Assembly (NCBI GenBank): GCA_035292625.1
Contig: DATDPS010000145.1
Span: 1-11,144 of the forward strand
DNA length: 11,144 nt
From: SHZL01 sp035292625
GTDB taxonomy: Bacteria; Pseudomonadota; Gammaproteobacteria; Xanthomonadales; SZUA-36
Reading direction: 5' to 3'
Shown: positions 1 to 6,868 of the stretch, in pieces
Layout: the number at the start of each line of letters is the position of its first letter
Numbering within the stretch: position 1 is the first letter of the stretch
Notes under the pieces: generated by a model
The model's database searches: none
Told to the model about the DNA's origin: nothing
The model's input: only the letters and a program-made list of their open reading frames with translations
Made by a program: the position numbers and the translations under genes

Positions 1-57
1 CTGGACGGGAAAGCGCAGGCGGCCCAGGAAAGATCGCACAGCGCCTGTGATCAGCAT
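1..57 (-). CDS. Partial 5' end of a small membrane protein gene, possibly DUF6116-like
   Basis: Only the first 19 codons are inside the window; the gene runs off the left edge. Read from the ATG at 57, the product begins MLITGAVRSFLGRLRFPVQ. A short basic N-terminus ending in an RLRFP-type motif is what I remember from small DUF6116-type membrane proteins of gammaproteobacteria, which continue into two hydrophobic helices. That match rests on a few residues only. No strong ribosome binding site is visible before the ATG. The gene would be divergent from ada. It could be a chance reading frame; the sequence to the left would settle it. Confidence 0.35.
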   Translation of the reverse strand, partial: MLITGAVRSFLGRLRFPVQ

Positions 58-305
58 GTGGCGGTTCAACCGTTCAAAGTGAAGGCGAATGGGTCGGCCG
101 GGTGCCAAAAAACATCAAGAAAATCCCGCCGGGCCAGGGCCCCCAGTATGCCTTTTCCTGTGCTGCATTGTAATTCAGCTGCAGGCTGAACCCCATGGCC
201 GGCGGCACATTTGCCCGCGACCCTGCTACCAGCGCCGCCATTCGCCTGCGGGCAGGATTTTTCCGGTGGTAAACTGCGTGGCATTAGCGGCATGAGGCAG
301 CCTGG

Positions 306-318
306 AATTCAGGCGCAA
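306..318 (+). promoter_or_regulatory. Probable Ada box (operator of ada)
   Basis: The 13 bases AATTCAGGCGCAA match the Ada-box consensus AAT-N6-GCAA exactly. As I recall it, the E. coli ada site is AATTAAAGCGCAA, which shares both ends (AATT and GCGCAA). The site lies 67 bp before the ada start codon. A weak -10-like hexamer GACAAT sits at 350-355, 31 bp beyond the box, with no good -35. That layout fits an activator-dependent promoter where methylated Ada binds upstream and recruits RNA polymerase. The motif is seen directly; the regulation is inferred from E. coli. Confidence 0.65.
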
Positions 319-349
319 GTATCGGAGCGCATACGGCGGGTGATGGGGC

Positions 350-355
350 GACAAT
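350..355 (+). promoter_or_regulatory. Candidate -10 element of the ada promoter
   Basis: GACAAT matches four of the six positions of TATAAT. It lies 31 bp after the Ada box and 30 bp before the ATG. No recognisable -35 hexamer sits 16-18 bp upstream, as expected if Ada itself activates the promoter. Assignment is by position and is tentative. Confidence 0.35.
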
Positions 356-375
356 GACCGCCACGACATCATTGA

Positions 376-380
376 AGGAG
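376..380 (+). promoter_or_regulatory. Ribosome binding site of ada
   Basis: AGGAG with a 5-base spacer to the ATG at 386. It fixes the start of ada, as the next in-frame Met codon is about 100 residues further on, inside the conserved protein. Confidence 0.8.
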
Positions 381-385
381 CCGCC

Positions 386-1543
386 ATGTCTCAGTTTCCC
401 CTGCACGTGAAAGAACCCCAAAGCAAACTTGAGAAACTGCAACTGCGTTTTGCCGAAGATGCGGTTCGCTGGCGCGCGGTGCAGGTGCGTGACCGCGAGG
501 CAGACGGTGCTTTCTTTTACAGCGTGAAATCGACCGGAGTATTCTGCCGGCCATCCTGTCCGGCTCGCCAAGCGCGCCGCGAGAATGTGGCCTTCCACAC
601 GACGGCGGTGGAGGCCGAGGCCGCCGGGTTCCGCGCCTGCCTGCGCTGCCGACCGCTGGCCAGCGTCGACCTGGACCCGTCGGCGCGAAAGATGATCGAG
701 CTGTCCGGATACATCCGCGCGCATGCCGGCGAAACGCTTTCGCTGCAGCGCCTTGCCGCCATTGCGGACCTGAGCCCTTATCACCTACATCGCAGTTTCA
801 AGGCGATCCTGGGTGTGACGCCAAAGCAATTCCAGTCTGCGCTGCGGCTGGAGCGGCTGAAGTCCAGGCTGCGCACGGACGACAGCGTGGCTGGAGCGAT
901 CTTCGACTCGGGATTCGGCTCGACCAGCCGGGTTTATGAGCTGGTCGACGGCCGCCTGGGGATGACGCCCTCGAGTTACCGCGCGGGTGGGGCGGGCGAG
1001 ACGATCCACTACGCGTTTCGCCGCACTGCTTTTGGCCTGCTCATGATGGCCGCCACCGACCGCGGTGTTTGCGCGGTGCGCTTTGGCGATCATGAGGCCG
1101 CCCTCATCCAGGAACTCGAAGCCGAATATCCACGGGCGGCATTGACACCCGTGCCGGCCGCAGCCGAGCCCCTGCTGGAAGCCTGGATCGCCGCCCTTGA
1201 CGCGCACCTGAGCGAAGGCGGGCCGCGGCCCGACCTGCCCCTTGACCTGCGCGGCACCGCGTTCCAGATTCGCGTTTGGGAGTTCCTGCTGAAGATCCGC
1301 GAAGGCGAGGTGGTCAGCTATGCTGAACTTGCCGCCGGCATCGATGCGCCAAAAGCCGTGCGCGCGGCCGCATCGGCCTGCGCGGCGAACCGCATCGCCG
1401 TGCTGGTGCCCTGTCACCGCGTGCTGCGCGGCGATGGCACGCTGGGCGGCTACCGCTGGGGCATGGAGAGAAAACGCGCGCTGATCGAGGCGGAACGGCG
1501 GCGATCGCGAGGCGTTGCGGATTCTGGCTCAGGCTCGGAATGA
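386..1543 (+). CDS. ada: Ada: bifunctional transcriptional activator and O6-methylguanine/methylphosphotriester-DNA methyltransferase
   Basis: This 385-residue protein repairs alkylated DNA by irreversible methyl transfer to its own cysteines and then activates the adaptive response. Residues 25-92 form the AdaA zinc domain with the four cysteines C54, C58, C85 and C88 in the expected spacing; C54 would be the methylphosphotriester acceptor. Residues 100-200 are an AraC-type double helix-turn-helix. From about 205 comes the methyltransferase domain, with the active-site motif PCHRV at 342-346 (C343 accepts methyl from O6-methylguanine). All three parts are intact, so it is the full Ada type rather than a split AdaA/AdaB pair. 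It is about 30 residues longer than E. coli Ada, with an N-terminal extension and a Gly/Ser tail encoded by a REP-like sequence. It stands alone, convergent with the next operon. Confidence 0.97.
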   Translation: MSQFPLHVKEPQSKLEKLQLRFAEDAVRWRAVQVRDREADGAFFYSVKSTGVFCRPSCPARQARRENVAFHTTAVEAEAAGFRACLRCRPLASVDLDPSARKMIELSGYIRAHAGETLSLQRLAAIADLSPYHLHRSFKAILGVTPKQFQSALRLERLKSRLRTDDSVAGAIFDSGFGSTSRVYELVDGRLGMTPSSYRAGGAGETIHYAFRRTAFGLLMMAATDRGVCAVRFGDHEAALIQELEAEYPRAALTPVPAAAEPLLEAWIAALDAHLSEGGPRPDLPLDLRGTAFQIRVWEFLLKIREGEVVSYAELAAGIDAPKAVRAAASACAANRIAVLVPCHRVLRGDGTLGGYRWGMERKRALIEAERRRSRGVADSGSGSE

Positions 1544-1557
1544 CGAGGGGCCGAGCC
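1519..1557. repeat. REP-like palindromic element at the ada/M48 convergent junction
   Basis: GGATTC at 1519-1524 pairs imperfectly with GGAATGACG at 1537-1545, the layout of common proteobacterial REP elements (GGATTC...GGAATGACG). A second inverted repeat, GGCTCGG (1532-1538) and CCGAGCC (1551-1557), has a perfect 7-bp stem and a 12-base loop. The structure covers the last codons of ada and most of the 23-bp gap to the opposing M48 gene. No T-run follows on either strand, so a role as bidirectional terminator or transcript-end stabiliser is inference. Whether it is repeated elsewhere in the genome cannot be seen here. Confidence 0.5.
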
Positions 1558-1566
1558 GCTACTCAC

Positions 1567-2388
1567 TCAGGTTGCGGGATCATCCGCCGCTGCGCCTATC
1601 GGCGGCGCCGGATCATCGGGCAGTCTTGCCAGGCGGTCTTCGGTGGATGGGTGCGTGGAAAAAACCTCCGTTGATTGTCCATTGTCGGCACCGATCCGCA
1701 GCAGTACGACACGCAAACCGCCAGGCGCGTAGCCGGTGACGGCCGATAAATCGCGCCCCGCCGCGTCGGCTTCGTACTCCGTGCCGGGATCGAATCCGTC
1801 GACCAGGATTAGTTCCGTGGCATTGCCGACGATGGCCTCGTATGGAGCGAAATTGGCGCTGTTATCCGCCACCAGGCTGGAAACGCCGCCAATGAGTTCA
1901 CCCCGCGCAATGATGTCGATTGCGTGGCGCTGGTCGATGTGGATGATTTCATGCGCCAGCACGCCGGCCAGTTCGTCGTCACTCAGCGGCAGTTCGTACA
2001 AGCCCCGGGTGATGAATACCCGGCCACCCGGCGCCGAGAACGCATTGATGGCCGGCGAGTCCAGCAGACCGAAGCGCCACTCGAGGTCCTGGCGTGTCGC
2101 ATATTGTGCCAGTACGCGGCCAATGAGGTTGACCCGGCGGGTGGCCGCTTCGTCCCGCCACACCCCTCCGTAGCGGCCGACGATGGTGAGGGCAACGGCG
2201 TCGCCGATCGCGACCTCTTCAGCCAGCGATAGCCCCGACGCGCCTTTGGCGATACGCGCCGCGTCGTCCGAGGTTTGCTTGGCTTTTTGCACTGCATTGG
2301 CCAGGTCACCGAGACCCGGGAATTGCGCCTGCGCGGAGGAGATCAACAAGAGGCCGAGGGCCAAGCCCAGGGAGGTGGCGCGTTTCAT
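1567..2388 (-). CDS. Exported M48-family zinc metalloprotease (LoiP/BepA-like catalytic domain)
   Basis: A 273-residue predicted periplasmic peptidase. A signal peptide covers residues 1-21 (hydrophobic core LGLALGLLLI, cleavage after AQA). There is no lipobox, unlike LoiP. The catalytic domain shows the typical M48 order: NAFSAPGG at 115-122, the zinc motif HEIIH at 146-150 with E147 as general base, the third zinc ligand E204 in an ExxAD motif (204-208), and the closing HPSTEDRL at 246-253. No TPR region follows, so it is a stand-alone protease domain. Relatives act in outer-membrane protein quality control or degrade misfolded envelope proteins; the substrate here is unknown. Its ATG overlaps the SH3-protein stop by 4 bp, so it is the last gene of the operon and probably translationally coupled. 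Its own ribosome site is weak. Confidence 0.93.
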   Translation of the reverse strand: MKRATSLGLALGLLLISSAQAQFPGLGDLANAVQKAKQTSDDAARIAKGASGLSLAEEVAIGDAVALTIVGRYGGVWRDEAATRRVNLIGRVLAQYATRQDLEWRFGLLDSPAINAFSAPGGRVFITRGLYELPLSDDELAGVLAHEIIHIDQRHAIDIIARGELIGGVSSLVADNSANFAPYEAIVGNATELILVDGFDPGTEYEADAAGRDLSAVTGYAPGGLRVVLLRIGADNGQSTEVFSTHPSTEDRLARLPDDPAPPIGAAADDPAT

Positions 2389-2891
2389 GGCTGATACTCG
2401 CCCTTTTGCTCGCTGCTCATGTAGGCGACCATGTCCTGTGGCGTCAGCTTCGATGCCTCGGCGTCGGTCCAGTCGATGTCTGCCTGTGCATCGGTGGCGC
2501 CATGCCGTTCTGCGTAGCCTTGTGCCGCGGGCGCCAGCGGCCGGGCCGCGGCGACCGTATCGGTGCGGGCTGCATCGACCGTGGTGAACCCCGCTCCCGG
2601 CGCCAGTGAAGGCTTCTCGCTGGCGAGGTTGCCCTGGAATACCCAGCCTTCCCCTTCATCCGACTTTACCCGCAGCCAGGCGCCCTGGATTTCGCGCACC
2701 TTGAGTTTCTCGGCAAAACCCACCGTCGACACCACGGGTGCCAAAGGTCCCGGCTCGGCCAAAAGCGAGGTCTCGTGGTGTTTCGACCAGGCTTTCCCGC
2801 CCTGCTTGAATTCCGCCGGGCTGGCAGGCAGCGCAAGACCGCAGGCCAGGATGAAGGTGGCGGTTAAAACGAGGGATCGCTTAATTCTCAT
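2385..2891 (-). CDS. Exported SH3b-domain protein
   Basis: A 168-residue protein with a signal peptide (residues 1-26, cleavage probably after the Ala of PASPA) followed by one bacterial SH3-like domain at about 36-90. The domain ends in the typical GAWLRVKSDEGEGWVFQGNL pattern. Bacterial SH3 domains commonly bind peptidoglycan or proteins in the envelope. The tail (about 95-168) is Ala-rich and then acidic, has no recognisable domain, and may be a linker or partner-binding segment. The gene overlaps its neighbours by 4 bp on both sides (ATGA junctions), and a GGAG lies 5 bases before its ATG inside the cyclase gene. It lies between the cyclase and M48 genes, so it may target or regulate the protease; that is inference. 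Confidence 0.85.
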   Translation of the reverse strand: MRIKRSLVLTATFILACGLALPASPAEFKQGGKAWSKHHETSLLAEPGPLAPVVSTVGFAEKLKVREIQGAWLRVKSDEGEGWVFQGNLASEKPSLAPGAGFTTVDAARTDTVAAARPLAPAAQGYAERHGATDAQADIDWTDAEASKLTPQDMVAYMSSEQKGEYQP

Positions 2892-4951
2892 TTGGTCTCC
2901 AGTTTGAGCACTGCCTGCCAGTCCGGACCGGGCGGCGCGGCTTCCAACTCCCGCGACTGCGCGAGATAGCGCTTGCTGGGAATATCGTCCGGCCGCATAC
3001 CCAGGGCCTCGGTGAAATCAGCGGCGGCCGCGGTGAAATTCCTCTCACAGTAGGCGTGAAATCCGCGGGTAAAAGTATCGGCAAAAACCACGGTGTGTTC
3101 ATCTGCCGTGCTGCGCTCAGCCAGCAGTTCGTATACCTCCACGGCCTGCGTCTTGCCCTTCACCTGCAGGCGGGCAACCGGACGCACCAGCATCGCTTCG
3201 GCAGCATACGCCGCGGTTGCCGGTCCCAGCAATATGGCGGTGCCGGTTTCCTTGTTGGCGCCCTCGAGGCGGGAGGCAAGGTTCACCGCGTCACCCAGCA
3301 CGGTGTAATTTCGCTTGCGCGTCGAGCCAACGTTGCCGACCACCACCGGACCGGTGTTGATGCCCGTGCGCATGCCGAGACGCATGCCGTACTGTCCTTC
3401 GATTTCATCATTGAATTTTTCCAGCGCGACCTGGCCGGCCAGTGCGGCGCGGCAGGCTTGCTGCGCATGGTTTTCCAGCGGTTCGGGACTGCCGAATACC
3501 GCCATGATCGCATCGCCGATGTACTTGTCGAGGTAGCCGCCGTGCTCGAGGATGCACTCTGTCTGGCCCTCAAGCAGGCGATTGATCAGGGTCACCAGTT
3601 CCGGTGGTGTCAAGCGCTCACTGATGGTGGTAAATCCGGCAATGTCGGAAAAGGAAACCGTTAGTTCGCGCAGCTCGCCGCCGAGTTCGATAGCGTTCGG
3701 ATCCGCCACCAGGCGCTTGACCACCGCGGGCGAAACATAAGCCCCGAACCAGGCCTGTATCTCCTGCTTGCGCGCGTGCTCGACCCGGAAGCTTTCCGCC
3801 GCGACCGCGGTGAATCCGATCGCCGCCGCCGCAACCGGCAAGGCAGGGGCAAACCAGAACCCAACGAAAAACAGGCTGGCGCTGGCGGCCACCGCCAACA
3901 ACACGATCGCGCCTGCCACCAGCGCAGGCCGCCGCAGGCTGAGACCAGCACGCCCGGCGAGCGGCAACAGCACAATGGTTAGCAGCACCACGGCCCAGTT
4001 CAGACCCTGCCCCACGGGCTGGATGAAATCACCCGCCTGCAGGCTGGCAAAGGCATTCCATTGCAGCACCACTCCGGGTTCGGGCGCTCCCAGCGGCGTG
4101 GCGATGGCATCAAATGTCGCCGCGGCATTGGCGCCGATAAACACGGTTTTACCACGCACCTGCTTGAATGCCGCACCGTCGGGAGCAGGCGCGGCATCGA
4201 TCGCAGCCACCAGTCCGGCAGGGTCGAGTTCCGGGTTGGCCCGAGTCGCCTGCTCCAGGATCCCCCATCCGGCGACAAGGAATGGCGCCGCGGATAACAT
4301 GGGCAGATGGCGCGCGCGCAGCTGTTCCAGGTTGCCGCGCCAGCGCAGCAGGACGGGTGTGTCCGGCAGGCCACGGCCGGGTGCTCCCGCATCGAGCAGC
4401 GCCTCGGCCAGTGAGCCGCGCGGCGCATAACTGCGGATCACGGAGTCGGCATCCGGGGCCGTGCGCACAAATCCCCATTTCGCCGCGGAAGCAAACAGCT
4501 CCGGATGCTGTTGCCGGAAGGCCTCAGGCCAGATGGCGGGCAGACGGCCGGGAACCGTGGCGAGGATGACTGCGGGGATTCCCGCCGCCACGGCGCCGAG
4601 CAGCAAGTCCTGTTCTGCTGCCGCCGAGTTTTCAAAAAAAATCAGGTCCACCGCGATCCGCTCCGCCCCGGCTGCCCGCAGGCCGGCCATCATTGCAGCG
4701 AAAGCCGCCCGCGGCCAGGGCCAGCGCATGGCAAACGGCGCCTGGCCCATCACGGCCAGCGCGTGCTCGTCGATCAATACCAGCGCGGTGTCGGCCGGCA
4801 GGGGCGCGCGGCTGGCGCCGAATTGCTGCAAGCTATCAAACCACCAGAGATCGGTGCGCTGGCTGATTCCACTGCTGGCCAGTAGCAGTATGGCCAGCGC
4901 AGAGACGAGCGCTATTTTCCGCGCCTGAAAAACACCAGCACCGGAATTCAT
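2888..4951 (-). CDS. CHASE2-domain class III adenylate cyclase with TPR-like tail
   Basis: A 687-residue inner-membrane receptor cyclase predicted to make cAMP from ATP in response to an outside signal. Transmembrane helix 1 is at about 12-30. The extracytoplasmic CHASE2 sensor spans about 31-316, with the typical WPWPR (77-81) and GAxxIAxDLIF (95-105) motifs. Three helices follow at about 318-335, 344-364 and 366-385, and the class III catalytic domain occupies about 428-610. Metal-binding aspartates are D436 (FSDIAGF) and D480 (YIGD); K476 should select adenine; T550 replaces the aspartate of class IIIa, pointing to class IIIb; N557 and R561 stabilise the transition state. All catalytic residues are present. 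A single TPR-like helix pair follows at about 625-668. The gene starts 5 bp after the lipoprotein stop and overlaps the SH3 gene by 4 bp. Confidence 0.95.
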   Translation of the reverse strand: MNSGAGVFQARKIALVSALAILLLASSGISQRTDLWWFDSLQQFGASRAPLPADTALVLIDEHALAVMGQAPFAMRWPWPRAAFAAMMAGLRAAGAERIAVDLIFFENSAAAEQDLLLGAVAAGIPAVILATVPGRLPAIWPEAFRQQHPELFASAAKWGFVRTAPDADSVIRSYAPRGSLAEALLDAGAPGRGLPDTPVLLRWRGNLEQLRARHLPMLSAAPFLVAGWGILEQATRANPELDPAGLVAAIDAAPAPDGAAFKQVRGKTVFIGANAAATFDAIATPLGAPEPGVVLQWNAFASLQAGDFIQPVGQGLNWAVVLLTIVLLPLAGRAGLSLRRPALVAGAIVLLAVAASASLFFVGFWFAPALPVAAAAIGFTAVAAESFRVEHARKQEIQAWFGAYVSPAVVKRLVADPNAIELGGELRELTVSFSDIAGFTTISERLTPPELVTLINRLLEGQTECILEHGGYLDKYIGDAIMAVFGSPEPLENHAQQACRAALAGQVALEKFNDEIEGQYGMRLGMRTGINTGPVVVGNVGSTRKRNYTVLGDAVNLASRLEGANKETGTAILLGPATAAYAAEAMLVRPVARLQVKGKTQAVEVYELLAERSTADEHTVVFADTFTRGFHAYCERNFTAAAADFTEALGMRPDDIPSKRYLAQSRELEAAPPGPDWQAVLKLETK

Positions 4952-4956
4952 CGCGC

Positions 4957-6090
4957 TTATTCCCAGGCGGGTGGGTAGTCCCGAAGGTCCCAGGCCATCT
5001 GCATGACGGTGCGGTCGATCGCGGCTTGCCGGTAAACCAGGATAAGCCGGGCGACGTGGCCGTCGCGTTCTTCGGCGATCAGGTAAAAAACCTGGTCATA
5101 TTGGGACTGCGAAGGGGGCGTCGCCACCTGGTCCACTTTCATTGGATCGCCTTCTGACAGGCGCTGCAAGGGGGCGTAGGCTTCTTCCTGCAGACGCTGC
5201 ATGGTTTCAAGCAGCCTGGGATCCTGCGACTTGAGATACTCCTGCATCAGTTTCTCGGCTTCAGCGATCTTGGACTGATCGATAGCCTGCGCGGCGTTCA
5301 GCATCTGCTGCTGGGAGCGATCAGCCCACTGCTGGTAATCCAGAGCGGGGACACCCAGTATTTCGCTCAGACGGGCAGCGACTTCTGCGGCCGCGTCACT
5401 GCTGATCCAGCCGACCGAACGGTCCGAATCCGCCGGCGTGAACCACTCCGCTCCCTGGTAGTCCGGGAAGTCCATGTCCCAGTAATGTGCAGGCACCCCG
5501 GGCAGCTCGGCGTAGGGATCATCACCTGGGGCTGAATTATGGTTGCCCAGCCACTGTGAACCCATCGCGGCCAGTGCGGGTTCGGGCGTGCGGCTCAGCA
5601 AATGGGCCGCCATCCGTTGCACTTCGAGGTAGGGGCTGTCCAGCAACAGCGGTGTGACTTTCTCCGCGATGCCTGGGGTGTCCGGGAAGCGGCCCAGCAC
5701 CTGGCAGGCTGCGACCAGGATCTCCGGCTCATCGGACAGGTCCAGGGCTGCCATCGCTTCTTCCACCCCCCGCTGGTCGCGGGAGCGCTCGATCTGTTCC
5801 AGTGCTTCAACCACATCGGCCACCGCCAGGGCACGTAGCCACTCACACTCAAGTGACGGGTTGTCGTCTTCGGCGGGGCATTGCGAGTCATACTCGATGA
5901 TGGGATCGAAGCCGGAGCCGGAATGGTTGGTCAAGGACCCGGCCTGGTCCGGTTCTGACGTGGATGCATTGACTGAATCCCGTGCAGCGGTTTCCGCGGG
6001 GGCTGGTGTGTCGTCATCCGAGCAAGCAGCTGTGAGCAACAGGATGGCCAGGCAAATTGAAATCGGCAGAATGCGCTGCAGCATGGTCAT
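4957..6090 (-). CDS. Putative outer-membrane lipoprotein with HEAT-like helices, function unknown
   Basis: A 377-residue protein of no family I can name. The N-terminus is a lipoprotein signal: basic start, hydrophobic stretch, then LLTAAC with C23 as the lipidated residue. Serine follows the cysteine, which favours outer-membrane sorting. A Ser/Thr/Asp-rich linker runs to about 60. Two cysteines (C71, C82) could form a disulfide. Residues about 86-185 are helical with a HEAT-like rhythm (VAACQVLGRF, VQRMAAHLLSR), as in binding scaffolds. Residues 230-310 are rich in charged and Gln residues and helical, and a more globular end follows (332-377). It starts 4 bp after the HExxH gene stop; GGGGGA lies 10 bases before the ATG. 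Met3 is an alternative start. A role as binding partner of the operon's protease or cyclase sensor is speculation. Confidence 0.82.
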   Translation of the reverse strand: MTMLQRILPISICLAILLLTAACSDDDTPAPAETAARDSVNASTSEPDQAGSLTNHSGSGFDPIIEYDSQCPAEDDNPSLECEWLRALAVADVVEALEQIERSRDQRGVEEAMAALDLSDEPEILVAACQVLGRFPDTPGIAEKVTPLLLDSPYLEVQRMAAHLLSRTPEPALAAMGSQWLGNHNSAPGDDPYAELPGVPAHYWDMDFPDYQGAEWFTPADSDRSVGWISSDAAAEVAARLSEILGVPALDYQQWADRSQQQMLNAAQAIDQSKIAEAEKLMQEYLKSQDPRLLETMQRLQEEAYAPLQRLSEGDPMKVDQVATPPSQSQYDQVFYLIAEERDGHVARLILVYRQAAIDRTVMQMAWDLRDYPPAWE

Positions 6091-6094
6091 GGCT

Positions 6095-6868
6095 TCACTT
6101 TCCCCCGGGGGACGCGCGCGGTTTTTTCGGCGTTTGCTTCGACGCCTTATCCCTCAGAACCGAAATCCCCGCCGCCGCGATCTGGCGTTCGGTTTCCGCA
6201 TCGGCCACGACGCTGCACGCATGCCAATACTGTTCAAGGTTGGCCTTGAGGCTGTCGATCTCCAGGCGATAGCCCTCGCGTTCCTCGGCGGCGAAAACCG
6301 TGAGGGGCTCGTTCGCCCTGACCGTACTATTGGTAGTATTGCATTTCTCCAGGTGGTGGCCCTCATGAGTCCAGATGGCATCGATGAACTCTGAACAGGA
6401 GTTCACCTTGTCATTGGCCTCCGCCTTGCTCCGCTTCTCGTCATTATCTCCAGGCAAATCAGCGAAAATTTCACACCAGGACTTGGTTTCGTACTGACCT
6501 GGATACGAGTAGGGCGCTTCCCATTTGCAGCGAAGCTGGCTGCCCATCTTGCTGGCCTTGTTCTTTACCCATTCATCGAGTAGCACGGCCGCTGCGCGGT
6601 TGTCACCACCCGCTTGCTTGATGACCCGCTCTTTTACACCTTTTCTGTTGTACAGGGACCTGATCGCTTTCTTGATCTTGATATGTTCGTAAACCTCGCA
6701 GGGGGGTGGCTGGCAGCAGGCTGGCGGTTCCATCCCTTCGGGGCAGCCCTCGGACGGCACGCAGTCAACGGTCTTGGCATCGAGCACCGCGCTCGGGCTC
6801 AGGAACAACACGCCTGCGAGCAGGAGCAGGGCAGGCAAGACCAGGCGTGTTTGCAGTAAACGGTTCAT
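6095..6868 (-). CDS. Exported cysteine-rich protein with an HExxH motif, possible new zincin
   Basis: A 257-residue protein that I do not recognise. A hydrophobic export signal covers about residues 7-31 (LVLPALLLLAGVLFL). The mature part has ten cysteines (C36, C42, C51, C52, C57, C114, C132, C158, C176, C218), suggesting disulfides in the periplasm. HEGHH at 168-172 fits the zinc-protease motif HExxH (H168, H172, base E169). Acidic residues in EEREGYRLEI (195-204), 23-32 residues downstream, could supply the third ligand as in gluzincins. The C-terminus is basic and Pro/Lys-rich. The start was chosen at 6868 because a GAGGTG site lies 6 bases before it and it overlaps the upstream stop as ATGA; the same frame stays open to 7342, but that part lies inside the transferase gene. 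Catalytic activity is inferred from the motif only. Confidence 0.8.
   Translation of the reverse strand: MNRLLQTRLVLPALLLLAGVLFLSPSAVLDAKTVDCVPSEGCPEGMEPPACCQPPPCEVYEHIKIKKAIRSLYNRKGVKERVIKQAGGDNRAAAVLLDEWVKNKASKMGSQLRCKWEAPYSYPGQYETKSWCEIFADLPGDNDEKRSKAEANDKVNSCSEFIDAIWTHEGHHLEKCNTTNSTVRANEPLTVFAAEEREGYRLEIDSLKANLEQYWHACSVVADAETERQIAAAGISVLRDKASKQTPKKPRASPGGK

Larger units (their letters stand above)
58..385. other. Divergent intergenic region upstream of ada
   Basis: No convincing gene is seen here. Short open frames exist on both strands, but their products are low-complexity Arg/Pro/Gly-rich and match no family I recognise. The right third carries the probable Ada operator and the ada promoter, annotated separately. 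A small inverted repeat at 245-256 followed by ATTTTT resembles a weak hairpin, but no plus-strand gene precedes it. The remainder is unexplained. Confidence 0.6.

Noticed and set aside
10..17. AAAGCGCA, similar to part of the E. coli ada operator
   Set aside because: It is about 370 bp before ada and lies inside the probable partial gene at the left edge; the complete Ada box at 306-318 is a better match in a better place.
245..262. CCTG/CAGG hairpin followed by ATTTTT on the plus strand
   Set aside because: A 4-5 bp stem with a tiny loop is too weak for a terminator, and no plus-strand gene ends before it.
66..293. Open frame of 75 residues on the minus strand in the region before ada
   Set aside because: The product is compositionally biased, with no recognisable domain or signal, and it lies opposite the ada promoter region with another open frame on the plus strand at 89-295. 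Neither looks coding.
284..784. 166-residue minus-strand open frame
   Set aside because: It lies opposite the conserved zinc domain of Ada; the Arg/His/Gly-rich product is a typical GC-rich antisense shadow.
3768..4430. 220-residue plus-strand open frame opposite the cyclase gene
   Set aside because: Ala/Arg/Pro-rich shadow frame opposite the membrane helices and CHASE2 region of a clearly coding gene.
6102..6111. CCCCCGGGGG palindrome at the HExxH/lipoprotein junction
   Set aside because: It encodes the Gly-rich end of the upstream protein and supplies the lipoprotein ribosome site; a 10-bp palindrome with no loop needs no further explanation in GC-rich DNA.
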